Below are positions 59,497 through 64,000 of a stretch of 64,000 bases of DNA, piece by piece (the first letter of the stretch is position 1; every line of letters starts with the position of its first letter). This DNA is from Bradyrhizobium forestalis. GTDB lineage: Bacteria > Pseudomonadota > Alphaproteobacteria > Rhizobiales > Xanthobacteraceae. A program made the position numbers and the translations under genes. Location: assembly GCF_002795245.1 (NCBI RefSeq), contig NZ_PGVG01000001.1:124001-188000 (forward strand), written 5' to 3'. The notes below the pieces were generated by a model. That model ran no database searches. It was not told the origin of the DNA and saw only the letters and a list, made by a program, of their open reading frames with translations.

Positions 59497-61041
59497 ATGA
59501 GCGAAACGTCCCACTTTCTCGGCATCGTCTCCGGCGACCGCCGCCGTTCCCACGCCGAGGTCGCCAATCGTGCCGACCGCATCGCCTCCGGCCTCGCCAA
59601 GCTCGGCGTCAGGCCGGGCGATTGCGTCTGCATGCTGATGCGCAACGACGTCGCCTTCCTGGAGGCTGCCTACGCCGCGATGCGGCTCGGCGCCTATGGC
59701 GTGCCGATCAACTGGCACTTCAAGCCGGAGGAGATCAGCTACATCCTGAATGATACCGGCACGTCCGTGCTGATCGGACACGCCGACATGCTGCACGCCC
59801 TGCGCGATGCGATTCCTGCTGATGTCACCGTGCTCAGCGTGCCGACACCGCCGGAGATCCTGTCGAACTACAAGATTGATCCCGATCATCTGGCGAGCCC
59901 TAGCTTCGCGATCGATTTCGAATCCTGGCTCGCGCAGCACCAGCCATATGAAGGCCCGGTCGTGCCGCAGCCCATGAACATGATCTATACATCGGGCACC
60001 ACAGGCCATCCCAAGGGCGTCCGCCGCAACGCGCCGACGCCGGAGCAGCAGGCCGCCGGCGAGCGCATGCGCGCGATGATCTATGGGCTGAAGCCGGGTG
60101 CCCGCGCGCTGCTGCCGGGCCCGCTCTATCATTCCGCGCCGAACTCGTTCGGCATCCGCGCCGGTAAGCTCGGCGGGGTGCTGGTGCTGATGCCGCGCTT
60201 CGAGGCGGAGGAGTTTCTGGACGCGATCGAGCGCTTTGAGATCGACACCATCTTCATGGTGCCGACCATGTTCATCCGCCTGATGAAGCTGCCGGAAGAG
60301 GTGCGCAGGAAGTACGACATCTCCTCGCTGCGCCATGTCATCCACGCCGCGGCACCGTGCCCGGCGGATATCAAGCGCGCCATGATCGAGTGGTGGGGAC
60401 CGGTGATCTACGAATTCTATGGCTCGACCGAATCCAGCGCTGTCACCTTCGCGACGTCAGAGGACGCGCTGAAAAAGCCCGGCACCGTCGGCAAGATTTC
60501 GCCCGGCGCCGAGCTGCGTTTCCTGGGCGAGGACGGTCGCGTGCTGGGCGTCGGCGAAATCGGCGAGATCTATTCCCGCATGGCGGAGCTGGCCGATTTC
60601 ACCTACCACAACAAGCCGGAGAAGCGCGCCGAGATCGACCGCGACGGCTTCATCACCTCCGGCGACGTCGGCTATATCGATGAAGACGGCTACGTCTTCA
60701 TCTGCGACCGCAAGCGCGACATGGTGATCTCGGGCGGCGTCAACATCTACCCGGCCGAGATCGAATCCGTGCTGCACGCCGTATCAGGCGTGCACGATTG
60801 CGCGGTGTTCGGCATCCCCGATGCCGAGTTCGGCGAGGCGCTGATGGCGGTGGTGGAGCCGCAGGCGGGTGTCACGCTCGATGCCGCCGACGTCCGCGCC
60901 GCGCTGAAGGCGCATCTCGCCGACTACAAGGTGCCCAAGCACATCGAGATCCGCACCGGGCTGCCGCGCGAAGACTCCGGCAAGATCTTCAAGCGCCGCC
61001 TGCGCGATCCCTTTTGGGAGCAGGCGGGGCGGAAGATCTGA
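59497..61041 (+). CDS. Acyl-CoA synthetase (AMP-dependent)
   Basis: A 514-residue ANL ligase with P-loop MIYTSGTTGHPKGVRR, adenine site YEFYGSTESSAVTF, hinge TSGDVGYIDEDGYVFICDRK, VISGGVNIYPAEIESVL and the lysine-bearing EDSGKIFKRRLRDPFWE. It differs clearly from the ligase at 55713 in its central domain, so the two probably use different acids. Likely substrate is a fatty, branched or aromatic acid, not determinable from sequence. The start ATG at 59497 lacks a strong purine-rich site. Confidence 0.92.
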   Translation: MSETSHFLGIVSGDRRRSHAEVANRADRIASGLAKLGVRPGDCVCMLMRNDVAFLEAAYAAMRLGAYGVPINWHFKPEEISYILNDTGTSVLIGHADMLHALRDAIPADVTVLSVPTPPEILSNYKIDPDHLASPSFAIDFESWLAQHQPYEGPVVPQPMNMIYTSGTTGHPKGVRRNAPTPEQQAAGERMRAMIYGLKPGARALLPGPLYHSAPNSFGIRAGKLGGVLVLMPRFEAEEFLDAIERFEIDTIFMVPTMFIRLMKLPEEVRRKYDISSLRHVIHAAAPCPADIKRAMIEWWGPVIYEFYGSTESSAVTFATSEDALKKPGTVGKISPGAELRFLGEDGRVLGVGEIGEIYSRMAELADFTYHNKPEKRAEIDRDGFITSGDVGYIDEDGYVFICDRKRDMVISGGVNIYPAEIESVLHAVSGVHDCAVFGIPDAEFGEALMAVVEPQAGVTLDAADVRAALKAHLADYKVPKHIEIRTGLPREDSGKIFKRRLRDPFWEQAGRKI

Positions 61042-61049
61042 CGGTGCCG

Positions 61050-61124
61050 TAGCCCGGGTGAGCGATGCGATACCCGGGACAACAAACAGCAAAGTCCCGG
61101 ATGTCGCTTCGCTCATCCGGGCTG
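61050..61124. repeat. Intergenic palindromic repeat, family H (TAGCCCGGGTGAGCG type)
   Basis: Left arm TAGCCCGGGTGAGCGATGCG, right arm CGCTTCGCTCATCCGGGCT, with an inner TACCCGGGAC / GTCCCGGAT pair. It follows the acyl-CoA ligase gene; only one copy was seen in the window. Confidence 0.7.
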
Positions 61125-61214
61125 CAACAAATCGCGATGACTTGAGCCGCGTCATGGATCACGACCTTGCTGGCCGTGTTATACACACGGCATCATTGTC
61201 TTGCGGAAAACCCC

Positions 61215-61619
61215 ATGACCCCCGTCTCCATCCTGCTCAACATCCTCTGGATCCTCATCGGCGGCGCCTGGATGGCGTTCGGCTGGCTGATCGCCGCGAT
61301 CATCATGGCCATCACGATCATCGGCCTGCCCTGGGCGCGGGCGGCGTTCAACATCGCCGTCTACACGCTGCTGCCGTTCGGCTCGAGGGCGGTCAGCCGC
61401 TACGAGGTCACCGGTGTCGAGGATATCGGCACCGGCCCGCTGGGCGTCGTCGGCAACATCATCTGGTTCGTGCTCGCCGGCTGGTGGCTGGCGCTCGGCC
61501 ACCTCGTGACCGCGCTGGTGCTCGCGATCACCATCATCGGCATCCCCTTCGCCTGGGCCCATCTGAAGCTCGCGGGCATCGCGCTCTGGCCGATCGGCAA
61601 GGTGATCGTGCCGGCGTAG
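61215..61619 (+). CDS. YccF domain-containing inner membrane protein
   Basis: A 134-residue protein with two copies of the YccF unit: LLNILWILIGGAWMAFGW near the N-terminus, then IGLPWARAAFNIAVYTLLPFG, and in the second half GNIIWFVLAGWWLALGH with IGIPFAWAHLKLAGIALWPIG. Three to four hydrophobic segments. Function of the family is unknown. It stands alone between repeat-bearing spacers. Confidence 0.87.
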   Translation: MTPVSILLNILWILIGGAWMAFGWLIAAIIMAITIIGLPWARAAFNIAVYTLLPFGSRAVSRYEVTGVEDIGTGPLGVVGNIIWFVLAGWWLALGHLVTALVLAITIIGIPFAWAHLKLAGIALWPIGKVIVPA

Positions 61620-61660
61620 GGTGTGCTGCCCCTCAACGTAGCCGCCGGCGGCAGTAGCTC

Positions 61661-61745
61661 GTAGGATGGGTAGAGCGAAAGCGAAACCCATCGAACCGTC
61701 CGCCGATGACGAAGCATGATGGGTCGCAAAGGCTCAACCCACCGG
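61661..61745. repeat. Degenerate palindromic repeat (GTAGGATGGG / CCCACC type)
   Basis: Left GTAGGATGGGTAGAGCGAAAGC with GAAACCCATCGA, right TGATGGGTCGCAAAGGCTCAACCCACC. It resembles a degraded family D element. It lies between the YccF gene and the TRAP permease. Confidence 0.45.
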
Positions 61746-61789
61746 TCCGAAGCGGAAACTGAGCAGTGCAGCGCACGCGATCGCGCGGG

Positions 61790-63214
61790 CTACTTCTTTT
61801 TTGGTGTCAACCAGTCCTCGTCTTCCAGGGACGGTGCATGTTTCTGCTGTTCCAGGATTTTTCTGTACTCCTCCGGGATCACCTCGCTGCGAGATGCTTC
61901 TTGCAGCGTGTGTGGGAACCAGGTCGCAATGCCGGGGAAAGCAATCATCAGGCCAACGCAGATCACCTGCAGTACCATGAACTGGAACATGCCAGCGTAG
62001 ATCGTTGCGAGACTCCAGCCCTTGACCACCTGCTTGAGATAGTACGCTGACATGGCGACGGGCGGCGACAGGAAGGCGGTCTGCAGCACCACCGCAACCA
62101 ACGCTCCGAACCATATGAGGTCGATGCCCATGCCTTTCACGACGGGATAGAAGATCGGCAGAAACACCAGGATGATGGCCGGCCACTCGAACGGCCACCC
62201 CAGCAGGAAAACGAGAAAGAGCACGACAATCAGCATGAGGCTCGGCGGCAGCTGCAGGCCGAGCATCGTCTCGGTGATCCAGTTCGCCGAGCCGAGGCGG
62301 GCGAACACCGCACCGAAAATGTTCGACGTGACCGCCAGCAGCAGGACCATGCTCGACGTCGCCATCGTCGAGGTCATGGCGCGCTGCAGTCCGCTGAACG
62401 AGAACCTGCCATATGCGATGGCGAGGATCAGCGCACCGACGCTGCCGATGCCCGCGGCCTCCGTCGGCGTCGCAAGCCCGCCGATGATCGAGCCGAGCGT
62501 CGCCGTGATGAGCCCGAGCAGCGGCAGCGTGCCGACGACCACCTCGCGCGCAATGTATACAGCGGAGTGGATCCGCTCATCCTTTGGCACTGGCGGCCCG
62601 AGCTTGGGATTGATGAACGAGCGGCCCATCAGATAGGCGATGTAGATGCCGGCCAGCAGAAAACCCGGTCCGAAGGCTGCAGCATAGAGATCGGCGACCG
62701 AAACGCCGAGCACCGGCCCCATCACGATCAGCATGACAGACGGGGGAATGAGAATACCGAGCGTGCCGCCCGCCGTGATGGTGCCCGCTGAAAGCTTGGC
62801 ATCATAGCCCGCCTTCGTCATGATCGGCGAGGCCATGATGCCAAGAACGGTGACCGCTGCGCCGACGATGCCTGTCGCCATCGCGAACACGGTCGAGGTC
62901 AGGATGACGACGAGGAAGAGCGCGCCGCGCACCGGCGCAAGCAGCATGCGGAACGCCGTAAAAAGGCGCTCCATGAGACCCGCCTGCTCGGTGATGAAGC
63001 CCATGAAGATGAACAGCGGCACGGCGGCGAGGAGTTCTTCCTTCATCATGCCGATGGTCTGGAAGTATCCGAGCTCGAAGACCGTCCCGCCCATGCCCCA
63101 GTAGCCGAACGAGAAGGCGAGAAACAGCAACGTGAACGAGATCGGCACACCGATGAAGATCGCGCCAAGCAGCACCAGCAGCATGATGAGGCCGATGAGC
63201 GCTTCTGCGGTCAT
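61790..63214 (-). CDS. dctM: TRAP transporter large permease (DctM-like)
   Basis: A 474-residue membrane protein with about a dozen segments. Typical features are MTAEALIGLIMLLVLLGAIF, the FGYFQTIG-like amphipathic stretch (FELGYFQTIGMMKEELLAAVPLFIFMGF), and the LGILIPPSVMLIVMGPVLGVS motif. The start ATG at 63214 overlaps the DctQ-like stop by 4 bases; the longer frame to 63682 is a shadow of that gene. Short C-terminal tail rich in Glu/Asp/Lys. It imports a carboxylate or similar solute using the sodium gradient together with DctP and DctQ. Confidence 0.92.
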   Translation of the reverse strand: MTAEALIGLIMLLVLLGAIFIGVPISFTLLFLAFSFGYWGMGGTVFELGYFQTIGMMKEELLAAVPLFIFMGFITEQAGLMERLFTAFRMLLAPVRGALFLVVILTSTVFAMATGIVGAAVTVLGIMASPIMTKAGYDAKLSAGTITAGGTLGILIPPSVMLIVMGPVLGVSVADLYAAAFGPGFLLAGIYIAYLMGRSFINPKLGPPVPKDERIHSAVYIAREVVVGTLPLLGLITATLGSIIGGLATPTEAAGIGSVGALILAIAYGRFSFSGLQRAMTSTMATSSMVLLLAVTSNIFGAVFARLGSANWITETMLGLQLPPSLMLIVVLFLVFLLGWPFEWPAIILVFLPIFYPVVKGMGIDLIWFGALVAVVLQTAFLSPPVAMSAYYLKQVVKGWSLATIYAGMFQFMVLQVICVGLMIAFPGIATWFPHTLQEASRSEVIPEEYRKILEQQKHAPSLEDEDWLTPKKK

Positions 63215-63774
63215 ATCTCGACCTTCTCCTTGTGCTCCAGTTCGACGCCGGTGCGCGCCATGTAGATGCTCTTGATCAACTCGGACACGCCCTGGACCAG
63301 CAGCAGGAGGCAGGCGAGCGGCACGACGAATTTGAACGGCCACAGCACGGGCCGCCAGGGTGTCTGGTCCGAAGTCTCGTTGATCAGCCAGGCGTAGTAG
63401 AATTCGTTCCAGCTGATCAGGAACAGCATGATCAGGCTCGGGAAGAAGAAGACGACATAGGAGATCGTATCGATCCAGCCCTTCCTGCGGATCGAGAACT
63501 TCTCCCAGAAGAAGTCGGTACGGATATGAGCACCCTTGTGCAGTGCGTAAGCGGCGCCAAGCATGAACAGCGTGCCGTACAGCATGTAGGTTGCGTCGTA
63601 GGCCCATATGGTCGGCGCGTTGAACAGGTAACGCGCTCCAACCTCGTAGGCGACGGCGAGAACCAGCGGCACCGAGAGCCACGAGATGATCGTTCCGGTC
63701 CTGTCCGTGAAGCCGTCGATCATCCTGATGATGGCCAGTAGCGCCGGCGGCTGCCGGCCCGTTATCTCAGCCAT
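63211..63774 (-). CDS. dctQ: TRAP transporter small permease (DctQ-like)
   Basis: A 187-residue protein with four membrane segments: ISWLSVPLVLAVAYEVGARYLF, TYMLYGTLFMLGAAYALHKGAHIRTDFF (carrying the conserved KGAHIRTDF motif), ISYVVFFFPSLIMLFLISW and FVVPLACLLLLVQGVSELI. The start at 63774 has a GGGGCGAGG site. It lies between dctM and the binding protein gene and forms the membrane part of the TRAP system. Confidence 0.92.
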   Translation of the reverse strand: MAEITGRQPPALLAIIRMIDGFTDRTGTIISWLSVPLVLAVAYEVGARYLFNAPTIWAYDATYMLYGTLFMLGAAYALHKGAHIRTDFFWEKFSIRRKGWIDTISYVVFFFPSLIMLFLISWNEFYYAWLINETSDQTPWRPVLWPFKFVVPLACLLLLVQGVSELIKSIYMARTGVELEHKEKVEI

Positions 63775-63868
63775 GCCTCGCCCCTTTCGCCGATCGTTCG
63801 TGCGGCGCAAAGCAGGCCGCCTGCGTGCGAATCGAGGGCGGCCAAATCGGCCGCCCTCGGAGGAAGTG

Positions 63869-64000
63869 CTATTTCTCGGTCGGGAAGTAGTAGTTCGCCA
63901 TGAAGGAGTATGGCGGGAAATAGGACCTCTTGTACGGCACCACAGCGCTGGCATAGGCCTTCTGCGAGTCGTGCACCTTCTTGAAGAACGGGTTCCTGGC
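63869..64000 (-). CDS. dctP: TRAP transporter substrate-binding protein, C-terminal fragment
   Basis: Only the last 43 codons are in the window; the gene continues beyond the right edge. The tail reads ...NPFFKKVHDSQKAYASAVVP and ends in YYFPTEK before a TAG at 63869-63871. This resembles the C-terminus of DctP-type binding proteins with a long terminal helix. Position upstream of dctQ and dctM on the same strand supports the assignment. The ligand cannot be inferred from this part. Confidence 0.72.
   Translation of the reverse strand, partial: ARNPFFKKVHDSQKAYASAVVPYKRSYFPPYSFMANYYFPTEK

Noticed and set aside
9025-61745. The palindromic spacers as a CRISPR array or as insertion-sequence ends
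   Set aside because: They are dispersed single units of roughly 40-180 bases with inverted arms, not regularly spaced direct repeats, and none encloses a transposase.

Overview
This 64 kb window is GC-rich chromosomal DNA from an alphaproteobacterium, most likely Bradyrhizobium or a close relative. I infer this from the Aap-type and Liv-type amino acid transporters, the many acyl-CoA dehydrogenase, enoyl-CoA hydratase and acyl-CoA ligase genes, the PAS/HAMP chemoreceptors, and the dense set of short palindromic intergenic repeats. I saw no rRNA or tRNA gene, CRISPR array, insertion sequence, integrase or prophage. About 57 protein genes fill nearly all of the sequence. The two end genes are cut by the window.

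Layout. 1-8.4 kb: end of an MDR oxidoreductase, a YeeE/YedE sulfur-transport protein, an EamA exporter divergent from a MocR regulator, an alpha/beta-hydrolase-OsmC fusion, a sulfite-oxidase-like molybdoenzyme, and a cytochrome P450-ferredoxin pair divergent from a TetR regulator. 8.4-18 kb: an amino-acid module with an Asp/Glu racemase homologue, AapJ-like binding protein, class III aminotransferase, RpiR regulator and AapQ/AapM permeases without an ATPase. A secreted PHA depolymerase sits between two copies of the aapM 3' end, followed by an amidase. 18-26.5 kb: a divergent SDR and tartrate-dehydrogenase-type enzyme, a SUFU-domain protein, Ldh-family and D-2-hydroxyacid dehydrogenases, an M20 carbamoylase and a LysR regulator divergent from a DUF1445 hydro-lyase. 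26.6-31.3 kb: a complete branched-chain-type ABC transporter (binding protein, two permeases, two ATPases). 31.5-35.2 kb: a threonate/erythronate catabolic locus (otnC divergent from ltnD-otnI-otnK). 35.4-39 kb: two chemoreceptors. 39.2-43.6 kb: an RND permease and adaptor. 43.7-61 kb: lipid and acyl-CoA catabolism, with a thiolase-like protein, nitronate monooxygenase, YghU-type glutathione enzyme, two acyl-CoA dehydrogenases, three crotonases, two SDRs, a VOC protein, an APH-like/DUF6285 pair and two acyl-CoA ligases. 61.2-64 kb: a YccF membrane protein and a DctM-DctQ-DctP TRAP transporter.

The overall picture is a soil heterotroph's catabolic region: uptake systems (Aap, Liv, TRAP) next to enzymes for amino acids, amides, four-carbon sugar acids and fatty or aromatic acids, each with a local regulator. 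The most distinctive sequence finding is a 60 bp near-copy of the aapM 3' end just after the PHA depolymerase gene. Its differences are almost all synonymous, which marks the depolymerase segment as an insertion. Several regulator-enzyme divergons carry clear palindromic or repeated candidate operators.
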